35,808 nt of DNA from Chitinophagia bacterium (GCA_009923745.1 RFSX01000004.1:1-35808); one strand, 5' to 3'; positions 26,652 through 35,773 are shown, counted from the stretch's first letter. Program-made: numbers and translations. The notes: generated by a model from the letters alone, not told the origin.

Positions 26652-27595
26652 TAAAAAAATCTCAAAACATAGTTGTGGTCGGAGATTCCATGCTTGATGC
26701 CTATGTCATAGCAGAAATACTTGGGGTATCGCCGGAAGCGCCGGTACCACTATGTCGTCAATTGAATGAAGAAAACCGTCTTGGTGGGGCGGCCAACGTA
26801 GCCATGAATCTGAATTCTATGGGTGCCAGGCCACACCTGATAAGCGTTTCAGGGGATGACTTGCATGGTAAAATATTGCTGGACTTATTGAAAACCAAAG
26901 GTATTAAGGCCGATATCATAAAGGATTCTAAAAGACCGACAAGCCTAAAAACACGTCTTGTCGATACCTCTTACAAACAGCAATTCAGATGGGACCGGGA
27001 GAGTACACAACCTGTTTCCCCAGCCATTGAAAAGAAACTTCTGGATATCCTGGATAAGAGCATTACTAAAAGAAAGTCGGATGCTGTAATCATTCAGGAT
27101 TACAATAAGGGTGTGTTGACAAAGAAGCTAATCAAAGCCATACAAAAAAAATGTCGGCAGAATAAGATACCCCTTCTGGTAGACCCCAAACACGATCATT
27201 TTGAACTGCTTTCAGACTGTGATATATTCAAACCGAACCTGAAAGAATGTCGAAGCTATCTCAAAGAAACTGGTCTTCGTTCCGATTCAGTTTGTAAGAA
27301 AATATCAGAACAATTAAAGGCTTCAAAATCAATGGTTATTACTTTGGGCGATAAAGGACTTTTCTATAAAGACCAGGATTCCAGGGGAAAAATTCCGGCG
27401 TATAAATTGAAGGCTGCCGATGTCTCCGGAGCTGGCGATACAGTGATCGCTGCATTAGCGATTTCGATGCTGGAAGGGCAAGACCTGAGGACGATGGCAG
27501 AGTTCGCAAATAAAGCCGGAGCCCTGAGTTGCTCAAAAGATGGAGTTTCTTCTGTTAGCGTTAAGGAAATAAGGCGATTCAAGGCCAATAAGTGA
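26648..27595 (+). CDS. D-glycero-beta-D-manno-heptose-7-phosphate kinase (kinase domain only)
   Basis: PfkB-family sugar kinase of 315 residues that starts with GTG overlapping the waaA stop. It shows VVVGDSMLDAYVIA, the substrate loop LGGAANVAMNLNSMGA, VDPKHDHFELLSD, FKPNLKE and the catalytic AADVSGAGDTVIAAL. The motifs fit the RfaE/HldE kinase domain. Bifunctional HldE is about 470-480 residues with a C-terminal nucleotidyltransferase; this protein ends after the kinase, as in HldA-type enzymes, so the adenylyl- or guanylyltransferase must be elsewhere. Linkage to waaA supports a role in heptose supply for the LPS core. Confidence 0.88.
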   Translation: MIKKSQNIVVVGDSMLDAYVIAEILGVSPEAPVPLCRQLNEENRLGGAANVAMNLNSMGARPHLISVSGDDLHGKILLDLLKTKGIKADIIKDSKRPTSLKTRLVDTSYKQQFRWDRESTQPVSPAIEKKLLDILDKSITKRKSDAVIIQDYNKGVLTKKLIKAIQKKCRQNKIPLLVDPKHDHFELLSDCDIFKPNLKECRSYLKETGLRSDSVCKKISEQLKASKSMVITLGDKGLFYKDQDSRGKIPAYKLKAADVSGAGDTVIAALAISMLEGQDLRTMAEFANKAGALSCSKDGVSSVSVKEIRRFKANK

Positions 27596-27744
27596 TAAGG
27601 AAAATTATAAAATAGAAGTCTTTTATATTGTCCTGCACGACAGCAGTTATTGAAATAGATTTCTTATTTTTACGAGGCTTAGTCAAAACCTATAACTGCT
27701 TCGCATCAAGTGAAGCTAAAATCTTTAAAACTAAATTATTTAAT

Positions 27745-30255
27745 ATGAACTTCAATTTTACTCGAATTGGTCTTTTGATGACCTTGGTTTTTGCCATAGG
27801 CAGCGTGCAAGCACAGACTGTGAATGCCCTGCGCATAGATTCCCCCGCTGAGGTGGCTGGTGAATATAGAATATCCCTGGCACAAGACTGGGGACAGCAA
27901 CTTAGCTCAGAGTTGGCTGGTACCGGTACTTTTGTAAATGATGGTGAAGGAACCACTACGGATGCCTGTGATGGCACAATAGGAAATATAACGGGAAAAA
28001 TAGCTTTTATCGACAGGGGTTCTTGTGAATTCGGTCTCAAAGCTTTGAACGCTGAAAATGCGGGAGCTATAGCTGTAGTAATTTGTAATAATGTTGATGA
28101 TGGTACAGCACCTGGACTTGGAGCCGGTGCAGATGGTGACCAGGTAAGCATTCCGGTAGCCGGTATGACCTTCCAGGATTGCCAGACGATCAGAACTGTA
28201 GCTGAAACTATGGACGTAGAAGCAGTATTCACTTTCGCAGATTGCTTGACGCCTACTTATGGTCCTGATGTTGTTTGGGGTAATGTTCCTGGACAGGGAG
28301 ATTTTGAAGATGGTCTTAATGACTGGATCGTTGCCTGCCAGGGTGATACCTGCTGGGGATGGTCATCAGATGAGACAGTGCTTCAAAATGGATCTTTTGC
28401 AACAGGTGTTGGTATCGCCGTTCCTACTATCTGTAACGGATCTATGGTTTTTGACTCAGACCGTCACGACAACTTAGGTGGTGGAGCTGGCGCAATCGGT
28501 ACTGGTGAATGTGTCGCTCCTTGTGAGGGATCACTTATCAGCCCAACAATTGACCTTACTCAATATGATCTAGATGGTCTTTTTGTTGAATTTGATCAGC
28601 AAACGCGTCAATTTCAATCAACTTATCAGTTGATCCTGAGTAAAAATGGTGGTGTTACATGGCCTGACACTATTGACCTGAATACAGACCTAGAGGTTAA
28701 TTCACCGCACGTAGCAAATACTCAAAGAATACCAGCTGAAGGATATCAAGATGCTCAGAGTATTACCATGCAATTCAGATATGTGGGTAATTACTACTAC
28801 TGGGTTATTGATGATGTAAGACTGGTAAACGAAGCTACTGCAGATATGAACCTGCGTACTGACTTCTTTGCAGTCGCACCTACTTACAGAACACCTGTAA
28901 ACCAGGCTGCTCCAATGCCTTTCCTTATTGACATTGACAACCTTGGTAACATCCCTGCAGAGGATGTAGCTGTAACAGTTGAAATTTTCAATGAATTGGG
29001 TGAGACTGTATTTGAATCAACCAATACAAATTATGCTGTTCAGCCTCCGGGAGAATTCCTAAACGAGAACAGCGTATTCCCTGAAACTTTTACGCCGACA
29101 GAAGTTGGTCCTTACCAGGGACGATATATGATCAGCACATCATCGGGAGATAACAACCCTGACAATGATGCGGTAGACTTTTTCTTTGAAGTGACAGAAA
29201 ACATTCTTTCACCACTTCCGCCGGAGGAAGATTTTGCTAATCCTCTAGCTGGTATATTTAGTGGAGCCCGATTTATTAACCCAACCGATCAGTTCTTTGT
29301 ATCTAACTACGCAACAGGTTATATATTCTACTTGCCAAATGGTGATAATCACACTTTAAGCAATGTTAGATTTGGTATTCATGAATTACCTGTGGAAACA
29401 CAAGCCACTGTGGATGTATATCTCTACCAATGGTTATACCGGGATGAAGACAACTCAGGAAACTTTGTTGTATCTCCTGATGACACAGAACTAATCGGTG
29501 TTAATACACAGCAGATCCTGACTTTTGGAGGTGCTGTCAGGGTTGGTACTTCTCAAGTACCTGATATCCGTAAAATAGACATACCTATGGGACAAGCCGG
29601 CCCGGATGGTTTCCCTCTATTGGATAACAATAACAACCCGGTTCCGATTGATCTTGCCAACAACAGAAACTATGTAATGGTCATTGCTTGTAGGTCAGGT
29701 GATGGGTTACCACTTAACCTTATAGGAACTAACCCGACGGCAAACATACAGACACGTTCATTCCTTCACGGTGCAACGAACCTGGCATACGATTCACTGG
29801 GCCTTGACATCGTTGTAGGTGGATTCCTGGAAGATATCACTTCAGACACAGGACCTACGCAAATGCTAGATTTCGAAATCGATTCGCAGCTTACAGGAGC
29901 AGGAGGAACAGGTAACTTTGGTGTCCTGTATGATTTCAGGGTATTGCTTGCAGAAATGACCATTGTGGAGAAAACATCAAGCACAGAAGACCTGAACCTG
30001 GTTCAGAATATAGATGTTTATCCTAACCCTGTTTCTGACTTTGTTTTTGTAGACCTGAAACTTGATGAAATGTCTGAGCGTGTAAATGTTGAACTCGTTA
30101 ATTCGAGAGGACAAAGAGTACTTTCTCAGAACTTCAACAATGTTTTCAAGCAAAGGCTTGAAGTAAATGTCAGTGATATAAGCAATGGCATATACATGAT
30201 GAATGTTAGAACTGATGCCGGTTTAAGTGCAAAGAAACTGGTTATCCAGCATTAA
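27745..30255 (+). CDS. Secreted protein with PA domain and type IX secretion C-terminal signal
   Basis: An 836-residue exported protein. Signal peptide MNFNFTRIGLLMTLVFAIGS, then VQAQ; a protease-associated (PA) domain (about 40-165) with KIAFIDRGSCEFGLKALNAE and IPVAGMTFQDC; a jelly-roll/MAM-like region (about 180-365, YYYWVIDDVRLVNE); a CARDB-like segment (ADMNLRTDFF onward); and a C-terminal type A sorting domain with VYPNPVSDFVFVDL and ISNGIYMMNVRTD, ending AKKLVIQH. No peptidase motif is visible, so it may be an adhesin or an accessory surface protein. The frame is open 39 codons upstream, but only ATG 27745 gives a signal peptide. A strong terminator follows. Confidence 0.9.
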   Translation: MNFNFTRIGLLMTLVFAIGSVQAQTVNALRIDSPAEVAGEYRISLAQDWGQQLSSELAGTGTFVNDGEGTTTDACDGTIGNITGKIAFIDRGSCEFGLKALNAENAGAIAVVICNNVDDGTAPGLGAGADGDQVSIPVAGMTFQDCQTIRTVAETMDVEAVFTFADCLTPTYGPDVVWGNVPGQGDFEDGLNDWIVACQGDTCWGWSSDETVLQNGSFATGVGIAVPTICNGSMVFDSDRHDNLGGGAGAIGTGECVAPCEGSLISPTIDLTQYDLDGLFVEFDQQTRQFQSTYQLILSKNGGVTWPDTIDLNTDLEVNSPHVANTQRIPAEGYQDAQSITMQFRYVGNYYYWVIDDVRLVNEATADMNLRTDFFAVAPTYRTPVNQAAPMPFLIDIDNLGNIPAEDVAVTVEIFNELGETVFESTNTNYAVQPPGEFLNENSVFPETFTPTEVGPYQGRYMISTSSGDNNPDNDAVDFFFEVTENILSPLPPEEDFANPLAGIFSGARFINPTDQFFVSNYATGYIFYLPNGDNHTLSNVRFGIHELPVETQATVDVYLYQWLYRDEDNSGNFVVSPDDTELIGVNTQQILTFGGAVRVGTSQVPDIRKIDIPMGQAGPDGFPLLDNNNNPVPIDLANNRNYVMVIACRSGDGLPLNLIGTNPTANIQTRSFLHGATNLAYDSLGLDIVVGGFLEDITSDTGPTQMLDFEIDSQLTGAGGTGNFGVLYDFRVLLAEMTIVEKTSSTEDLNLVQNIDVYPNPVSDFVFVDLKLDEMSERVNVELVNSRGQRVLSQNFNNVFKQRLEVNVSDISNGIYMMNVRTDAGLSAKKLVIQH

Positions 30256-30290
30256 GAATATGGAATAAGGTATCAGTTATTCAATCATAA

Positions 30291-30329
30291 AAAGAAAGGC
30301 CGCATTGAAATTCAATGCGGCCTTTCTTT
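30291..30329. terminator. Bidirectional terminator between the T9SS cargo gene and valS
   Basis: Perfect 17-bp arms, AAAGAAAGGCCGCATTG (30291-30307) and its complement (30313-30329), around a 5-nt loop. T-rich sequence on the right and A-rich sequence on the left give U tracts on both strands, so it can end transcription of both convergent genes. Confidence 0.9.
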
Positions 30330-30350
30330 CTTTTCGTTTATTTGATAATC

Positions 30351-32984
30351 CTAAGCTTTAAGGCTTGCGATTCTTTCTTTCAAAGCTTCAATCCTTGCCA
30401 GGGCATCAGATTGCTTCTTCTTCTCTTTTTCTACTACCACCGCAGGTGCATTATTCACGAAACGCTCATTTGAAAGTTTCTTATCCACAGAATTGAGAAA
30501 GCCTTGCTGATATTTCAATTCCTCTTCCAGTTTGACCAGTTCTTCTTCAACATTAAGTTCAATCTCAAATTCTGCAAAAAACTTGGTCTTACCTGATATA
30601 AAGGTGAAGCCCCTACTCTCTTCATCATCTGATTTCAATCTGAACTCACTGACATAAGCCAACTTCTTGATAACATCAGAATACCCAGACCTTGCCATAG
30701 CCCTGTCTATTTCATTATTCGATGTAAAGAGTACTTTTGCCTCTTCCTTAGGTTTGAGTTGGTTTTTATTTCTTACATCTCTGATGTTTGATACCACAGA
30801 CATTAACAGTTCGAAATCAGAAAGTAAATCAGAATCCGGAGCTTTAGACATTTGCGGGTAATTCTGTGTCGCACACATCTGATTACCGTAACGCCCGTCT
30901 CTTAGCAATTGATAGACTTCCTCCGTGATGAATGGCATAAAGGGATGCAGGAGACTGCAGAGCTGCTCATACAGGGTCGTACATTCTTCTAATGTTACCG
31001 AATCGATCATACCATCAGAAGGTTTAATAATTTCGAGGTACCACGAAAAGAAATCGTTCCAGATAAAGCTGTAAAGATTCATCAGGCAGTCAGATATCCT
31101 GAATTGACTGTATTGCGCATCAAGCCCCTCTATCAGATTTTCGATCTTATTCTGCATCCATAAGGCTGCAAAAGCATTTTCTTTAGCCTGCTGCTTGTTT
31201 TGATCAAGTTTCCATCCCTTAACCAAGCGGGCCGCATTCCATATTTTATTGCAGAAGTTTCTACCATTCTCCACCAATTTCATATCAAAAAGCAGGTCAC
31301 CTCCAGCCGGTGAACAGGAAAGCATTCCAAAGCGAACAGAATCCGCACCATATTCATCAATAAGTTTAAGTGCATCAGGAGAATTTCCTAGAGACTTACT
31401 CATTTTACGTCTCTGGCTGTCTCTGACCATACCCGTAAAATAGACATGACTGAAGGGTCGCTTGCCCTCCCATTCATATCCCGCCATGATCATGCGCGCC
31501 ACCCAGAGGAAAATGATATCCCATCCTGTAACGAGCACGGAAGTAGGATAATAGTAATCCAGTTCATCCCTTTTATTAAACCCGTCGAATACTGAAATAG
31601 GCCATAGCCAGGATGAAAACCAGGTATCAAGAACATCCTCATCCTGTCTCAATTGTTCAGCCTTTAGCTCAGGAAAGTCATTCAAAGCCTGTTCATAGGC
31701 TTCTTCCTTAGTTGCTGCAACATATATATTATCTTCATAATAGTAGGCCGGAATACGGTGTCCCCACCATAGTTGCCTTGAAATACACCAGTCTCTGATG
31801 TTGTTCATCCAGTGCTTATAGGTATTGATGTATTTTTCAGGGTGGAACTTTATTTCACCCGACTCCACTGCTTTTAAGGCCGGCTCAGCAAGGCTTTTCA
31901 TATCGACGTACCACTGAAGAGACAATTTAGGTTCAACGACACAATTCGTCCTTTCAGAACGTCCTACATTATTGCGTATATCTTCAGTCTTAACCAGAAG
32001 ATCCTGATTCTTGAGTTCGGCAACAATGGCTTTGCGCGCTTCAAACCTGTCCATTCCAATGAATATTTCCGCAGTTTCAGAAAGGCTGCCATCATCATTG
32101 AATATATCGATAACTTCAAGATTATGCTTTATACCAAGTTCATAATCATTGGGATCATGAGCAGGCGTCACCTTCAAGGCACCTGTACCAAACTCCATAT
32201 CCACATACTCATCTCGAATGAGTGGTATACTCCTGTTTAGGAGAGGTACCAGTAATCTTGTATCGTTTAAATGGGTGTATTTTTCATCACCCGGATGGAC
32301 AGCAACTGCAGTATCACCCAGAAGTGTCTCTGGTCTGGTGGTAGCTATGGTGATATAATCATCCGAAGACTCAAAGCGGTACTTGATGTAATACAGCTTG
32401 GAATTCTCTTCTTTATACAGGACTTCTTCATTGGACAACACCGTTTTCGCTTCAGGATCCCAATTAACCATCCTGAGTCCCCTGTAAAGTTTCCCGGCAT
32501 TATACAGGTCAATGAATGCTTTTATAACAGCATCATAGCGGGTTTCATCCATTGTGAACGCTGTACGGTCCCAATCGGGAGAGGCTCCCAATCTCTTGAG
32601 TTGCTGCAAAATAATACCACCATAATTATCTGTCCAATCCCAGGCATGCTTTAAAAACTCATCCCTGCTCAGGTCGGACTTCTTGATGCCTTTCTCACGC
32701 AGCTGACGCACTACCTTGGCCTCTGTAGCAATGGATGCGTGATCCATTCCTGGCACCCAACATGCATTCATCCCTTGCATCCTGGCCTTTCGAATAAGAA
32801 CATCTTGTATCGTATTATTGAGCATATGCCCCATATGAAGAACACCGGTCACATTGGGTGGCGGAATCAATATTGTAAATGACTCCCTGCCATCAGGCTT
32901 GGAATTGAACAAACCACTGGACTCCCAGGTGCTGTACCATTTCTTTTCTACATCTTCAGGATTATATCTTGAACCTAAACTCAT
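30351..32984 (-). CDS. valS: Valyl-tRNA synthetase
   Basis: Charges tRNA-Val. The 877-residue class I synthetase has the HIGH box as HMGH at 50-53 (PPPNVTGVLHMGHMLN) and KMSKS at 527-531. The editing domain in between contains IATTRPETLLGDTAVAVHP, and VTPAHDPNDYELG is also present. The C-terminal coiled-coil arm ends in VEKEKKKQSDALARIEALKE. Length is normal and no lesion was found. It is divergent from the ECF sigma gene across a 199-bp gap. Confidence 0.97.
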   Translation of the reverse strand: MSLGSRYNPEDVEKKWYSTWESSGLFNSKPDGRESFTILIPPPNVTGVLHMGHMLNNTIQDVLIRKARMQGMNACWVPGMDHASIATEAKVVRQLREKGIKKSDLSRDEFLKHAWDWTDNYGGIILQQLKRLGASPDWDRTAFTMDETRYDAVIKAFIDLYNAGKLYRGLRMVNWDPEAKTVLSNEEVLYKEENSKLYYIKYRFESSDDYITIATTRPETLLGDTAVAVHPGDEKYTHLNDTRLLVPLLNRSIPLIRDEYVDMEFGTGALKVTPAHDPNDYELGIKHNLEVIDIFNDDGSLSETAEIFIGMDRFEARKAIVAELKNQDLLVKTEDIRNNVGRSERTNCVVEPKLSLQWYVDMKSLAEPALKAVESGEIKFHPEKYINTYKHWMNNIRDWCISRQLWWGHRIPAYYYEDNIYVAATKEEAYEQALNDFPELKAEQLRQDEDVLDTWFSSWLWPISVFDGFNKRDELDYYYPTSVLVTGWDIIFLWVARMIMAGYEWEGKRPFSHVYFTGMVRDSQRRKMSKSLGNSPDALKLIDEYGADSVRFGMLSCSPAGGDLLFDMKLVENGRNFCNKIWNAARLVKGWKLDQNKQQAKENAFAALWMQNKIENLIEGLDAQYSQFRISDCLMNLYSFIWNDFFSWYLEIIKPSDGMIDSVTLEECTTLYEQLCSLLHPFMPFITEEVYQLLRDGRYGNQMCATQNYPQMSKAPDSDLLSDFELLMSVVSNIRDVRNKNQLKPKEEAKVLFTSNNEIDRAMARSGYSDVIKKLAYVSEFRLKSDDEESRGFTFISGKTKFFAEFEIELNVEEELVKLEEELKYQQGFLNSVDKKLSNERFVNNAPAVVVEKEKKKQSDALARIEALKERIASLKA

Positions 32985-33012
32985 CAGGTATTTCTTTTTC
33001 TATAAAAGTTTA

Positions 33013-33020
33013 CAAAATTA
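33013..33020 (-). promoter_or_regulatory. Putative -7 box upstream of valS
   Basis: Minus-strand TAATTTTG matches TAnnTTTG, 28 bp before the valS ATG. No TTG at -33 spacing was found. The other half of this gap, in front of the ECF gene, has no matching box, which would fit a promoter read by a different sigma factor. Confidence 0.4.
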
Positions 33021-33183
33021 AAGGAGATTCTAAGCTATTTGCCATTAGTATGGTAATATTTAGCAGGAATATCAAAAAACCGGATTCAACCCAATTAATA
33101 TAATATGATTATTCCATTAGATTATACACCAAAAATCGTACAAAATTCATCATATTGATGGAGATGAAACTCTAAATAGGATA

Positions 33184-33726
33184 ATGTTGGCTGAATCACA
33201 AATCATAGAACGGTGTAAAATATCTGATCCAGTGGCTCAAAAGCTGCTTTATGCCAAGTACAAGGGATTGTTTCATGCCATTTGCATAAGGTACCTTACT
33301 GATCCGATGGAAGCCGAAGATGCCCTGGTTGAAGCGTTTTACAAAATATTCACCAAAATAAACGGATATTCTGGTGGAGGCAGTTTTGAGGGTTGGATGA
33401 AACGAATCCTTGTAAACGAATGTCTGATGAAAATCAGGAAGTCAAACAACTTTCGTTTACATGTCGATATTGAGAACGCTTACGACTTAGGCAATGAAGC
33501 AGATGTTATTTCAAAGTTGAGTTTTGATGAACTCATATCTCTGATGAATGAATTACCTAAAGGATATAAGACTGTATTTAATCTCTATGTCCTTGAAGGA
33601 TACAAACACAGGGAAATTGCAGAACTGCTTGATATCAGTATCAATACAAGTAAATCACAGCTTATCCTTGCAAAAAAAAGAATGCAGGAGTTGATTAAAA
33701 AAAAACATGATTTAAAGATTTCCTGA
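33184..33726 (+). CDS. ECF-type RNA polymerase sigma factor
   Basis: A 180-residue sigma-70 family protein with only regions 2 and 4. Region 2 (about 18-85) has YKGLFHAICIRYLTDPMEAEDA and the DNA-melting/-10 segment FEGWMKRILVNECLMKIRK. Region 4 (about 118-172) has LPKGYKTVFNLYVLEGYKHREIAELL and a helix-turn-helix with SINTSKSQLILAKKRM. This is the Bacteroidota ECF pattern. The next gene starts two bases after the stop and is likely its membrane partner. It may transcribe its own operon, since no housekeeping -7 box precedes it. Confidence 0.92.
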   Translation: MLAESQIIERCKISDPVAQKLLYAKYKGLFHAICIRYLTDPMEAEDALVEAFYKIFTKINGYSGGGSFEGWMKRILVNECLMKIRKSNNFRLHVDIENAYDLGNEADVISKLSFDELISLMNELPKGYKTVFNLYVLEGYKHREIAELLDISINTSKSQLILAKKRMQELIKKKHDLKIS

Positions 33727-33728
33727 CC

Positions 33729-34082
33729 ATGGAAGATAAAAATAATTACCGTTCAATTCGAGATGCTTCTGATCGCTACAGCATAGAACCTGATGAAAGG
33801 CTTTGGGATAGAGTTGAAGCCAAGTTGCGATCTCATGAACAGAAGAAGAGGGTACGAATTCGCAAGATATGGCGCAGCCTGAGTGGTATTGCTGCAGCTG
33901 TCTTGCTGGCTGTGGTAGTTACAAGTATTTTCCATCTTGATACTTACAATGCAGAACCCCTGGCTAAGGGGCAGCTTGAAGCCCTGGAAGACTTACCCGC
34001 AAGCAGTGACTATTTTTACTCTGTAAATAATGCCAGAAAACTTAGGAAAACATTCTCCTACCAGGAAGATTTGGATGGTTGA
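33729..34082 (+). CDS. Small single-pass membrane protein, candidate anti-sigma partner
   Basis: A 117-residue protein: a charged cytoplasmic N-terminus (1-49, with EPDERLWDRVEAKLRSHEQK), one membrane helix (about 51-70, LSGIAAAVLLAVVVTSIFHL) and a short periplasmic tail of about 45 residues. The layout and its position two bases after an ECF sigma gene fit an anti-sigma factor. It has neither the zinc-binding His-x3-Cys-x2-Cys motif nor a FecR domain. The N-terminal segment resembles the short sigma-binding regions of Bacteroidota anti-sigma factors, but the function is inferred. Its stop is directly adjacent to the stop of the convergent gene. Confidence 0.65.
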   Translation: MEDKNNYRSIRDASDRYSIEPDERLWDRVEAKLRSHEQKKRVRIRKIWRSLSGIAAAVLLAVVVTSIFHLDTYNAEPLAKGQLEALEDLPASSDYFYSVNNARKLRKTFSYQEDLDG

Positions 34083-35270
34083 TTATTTGAATGGACTGCG
34101 TTGAGTCCAGTCCAGCTTTGGCACAACCCTGTCCAAAATCATTGGCATAATCCTATTGATAAAACCATTTTCGTGTCTCAAGTAAATAAACATATCATGG
34201 GGCTCTGCGCCCACTGAGCTCTTGATCTCCAAAGCCGTCCTTGAGAGGTTTAAAAACTTTACTTTTGTATCAATCGCCTTTTTTATCAAGCCTAACAGAA
34301 TATTGAAATATATCTGGTAGTCTGAATTGCGCTCAACATCATAACCGATAAAGTGAGCATCTCCATATTCCCCATTTATGACATAGGTATAAAATCCTAG
34401 TATCTCACCATCTCTGAATATTCCAGTAATCCTGATCTTATCAGCAAAACACTCTTTGAGGCCAAGAAAATATTTAGGATGCAAATAGAACAAACTGAAG
34501 GTCGCCCTTTTCGCCGTAGCTTCATACAAGGCATACATCTCGTCATTGTATTGTTCCAGCATTTCAAGATCCATCTCACGATAATCCAGTGATTCGGCCT
34601 GCTTCATTACTTTCTTGTACTTGACTCTGTACTTGGATTTTACAGCTTTCAGGAAGTCATCAAATTGTTTCCATTGAGGGTCCAGGGCCATGATCATATC
34701 AGGCTGGACTTTAAACTCATAAAAGCCCGGAACAGAAAAGCTTATTTCCTTATGCACACCTTCCCTGTAAAAGTCTTTGCACAGAATGGCTTTGATTGGT
34801 AAAGAATATTCTTCTTTTAAATAAGATTTGACATGTGAAAAAACGTGATTCAAAAGATGATTTGTCAGTTCAAACTCACTCTTTGTTCCAAAAGCATATT
34901 CACCTGTCAATAATACGTTACCAAATATCAGAAGATTTTGATTTATCAGTTTAAAGAGCTGTTTTGTAAATGCAAGATTGATTTTGTTCAGGAAATTATT
35001 TGAGTGGGTATGGAGTCTGAAGTCTTTGGCCAGCTCTATACGTTTCATCTGAAAATACAGGGCTGTAACTGGCTTATCCTCAAAATAAATGATAGCGTAA
35101 ACGTATTTATACCCCAGGGGGCCTTTCCGTTCCAATAAGGAAAGGTAGTCAGGATCAGCATAGATGTTGCGATGAGACAAATCTCTCCAATCATCCTTTA
35201 TTTCAGCAATACTGGGTGAAATTTGCAGGGTGCAATTATATTTCTCTAATGTCACACGTCTGGATTCCAC
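34083..35270 (-). CDS. GNAT/FemAB-like acyl- or aminoacyltransferase
   Basis: A 395-residue cytosolic protein. The C-terminal half (about 195-350) shows a GNAT/FemAB-like fold: FDDFLKAVKSKYRVKYKKVM, then YNDEMYALYEATAKRATFSL, ITGIFRDGEILGFYTYVINGE, AHFIGYDVERNSDYQIYF and VKFLNLSRTALEIKSSVGAEP. This resembles Bacteroidota GNAT proteins related to peptidoglycan-bridge or lipid-linked aminoacyltransferases; the actual acceptor is unknown. The start is GTG 35270 sharing a base with the stop of the upstream gene (TAGTG); no ATG is near. The overlap argues for translational coupling. Confidence 0.7.
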   Translation of the reverse strand: MESRRVTLEKYNCTLQISPSIAEIKDDWRDLSHRNIYADPDYLSLLERKGPLGYKYVYAIIYFEDKPVTALYFQMKRIELAKDFRLHTHSNNFLNKINLAFTKQLFKLINQNLLIFGNVLLTGEYAFGTKSEFELTNHLLNHVFSHVKSYLKEEYSLPIKAILCKDFYREGVHKEISFSVPGFYEFKVQPDMIMALDPQWKQFDDFLKAVKSKYRVKYKKVMKQAESLDYREMDLEMLEQYNDEMYALYEATAKRATFSLFYLHPKYFLGLKECFADKIRITGIFRDGEILGFYTYVINGEYGDAHFIGYDVERNSDYQIYFNILLGLIKKAIDTKVKFLNLSRTALEIKSSVGAEPHDMFIYLRHENGFINRIMPMILDRVVPKLDWTQRSPFK

Positions 35271-35773
35271 TATTGACCGGTATTGTTTCTGTTTATTTCC
35301 AAAAGTGCTTTATAGGTGTTTTGCCACTCAAAATTCCGACAAGAATTCTCCGGACTTTGCATGATAAACCAATTCTCAATCATAGACTGCAAACTCATGT
35401 TATTATTAAGAAAGTCGTTGTAATTACTACTGAGCATAGGATTTTGTTCATCAGATGGCGTCGAAATAATGTACTTATACCGCATCGTATCTCTAGTGAA
35501 GCTCAATAATGCCAGGGGTTCTATGTCGATACGACTGCCTTTGCGAAGCCCCTTTGATAAAATTATCGCGTTGGGTCCTGAGGACTTATCCGTTAAAATA
35601 CGTCCTATGTTAAAAAAACTGGTAACCGGCACTCTGTCAAAGCCAGGATAGATGTCACCAGCACTTAAAAAAACAGCTGCTCTAGTCTTACCCCCTGTTG
35701 TTTCCGTCCTTGCCTCCTGTTTCTTTTGGCAAGAAGTTATAGCTATGATGAAAATCAGAAATACAGCTCTCAT
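35270..35773 (-). CDS. Lipoprotein resembling family I inorganic pyrophosphatase, catalytic residues lost
   Basis: A 167-residue lipoprotein (MRAVFLIFIIAITSCQ, lipid on Cys15). Residues 43-160 follow the layout of Bacteroidota family I pyrophosphatases: YPGFDRVPVTSFF matches the FPGNYGFIPxT region, NAIILSKGLRKGSRIDIEPL matches DVLVLxExLPxGSxVxVxPI, YKYIISTPSDEQ matches DxKIIAVPxDE, then YNDFLNNN, MIENWF and FEWQNTYKALLEI. The metal-binding aspartates of the DxDxxD loop are replaced (SSGPNA), as is the Asp before the KIIAVP strand, and the N-terminal strands are missing. A non-catalytic, pyrophosphatase-derived lipoprotein is the best reading; this is from memory of the family and unverified. 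It is coupled to the downstream GNAT/FemAB-like gene. Confidence 0.55.
   Translation of the reverse strand: MRAVFLIFIIAITSCQKKQEARTETTGGKTRAAVFLSAGDIYPGFDRVPVTSFFNIGRILTDKSSGPNAIILSKGLRKGSRIDIEPLALLSFTRDTMRYKYIISTPSDEQNPMLSSNYNDFLNNNMSLQSMIENWFIMQSPENSCRNFEWQNTYKALLEINRNNTGQ

Noticed and set aside
27665-27672. TATTTTTA as a -7 box for the T9SS cargo gene
   Set aside because: Lacks the final G of TAnnTTTG, and the nearest TTG is at the wrong spacing.
27690-28232. 180-codon minus-strand open frame
   Set aside because: Antisense to the start of the T9SS cargo gene, whose frame has a signal peptide and PA domain; the antisense frame has neither.
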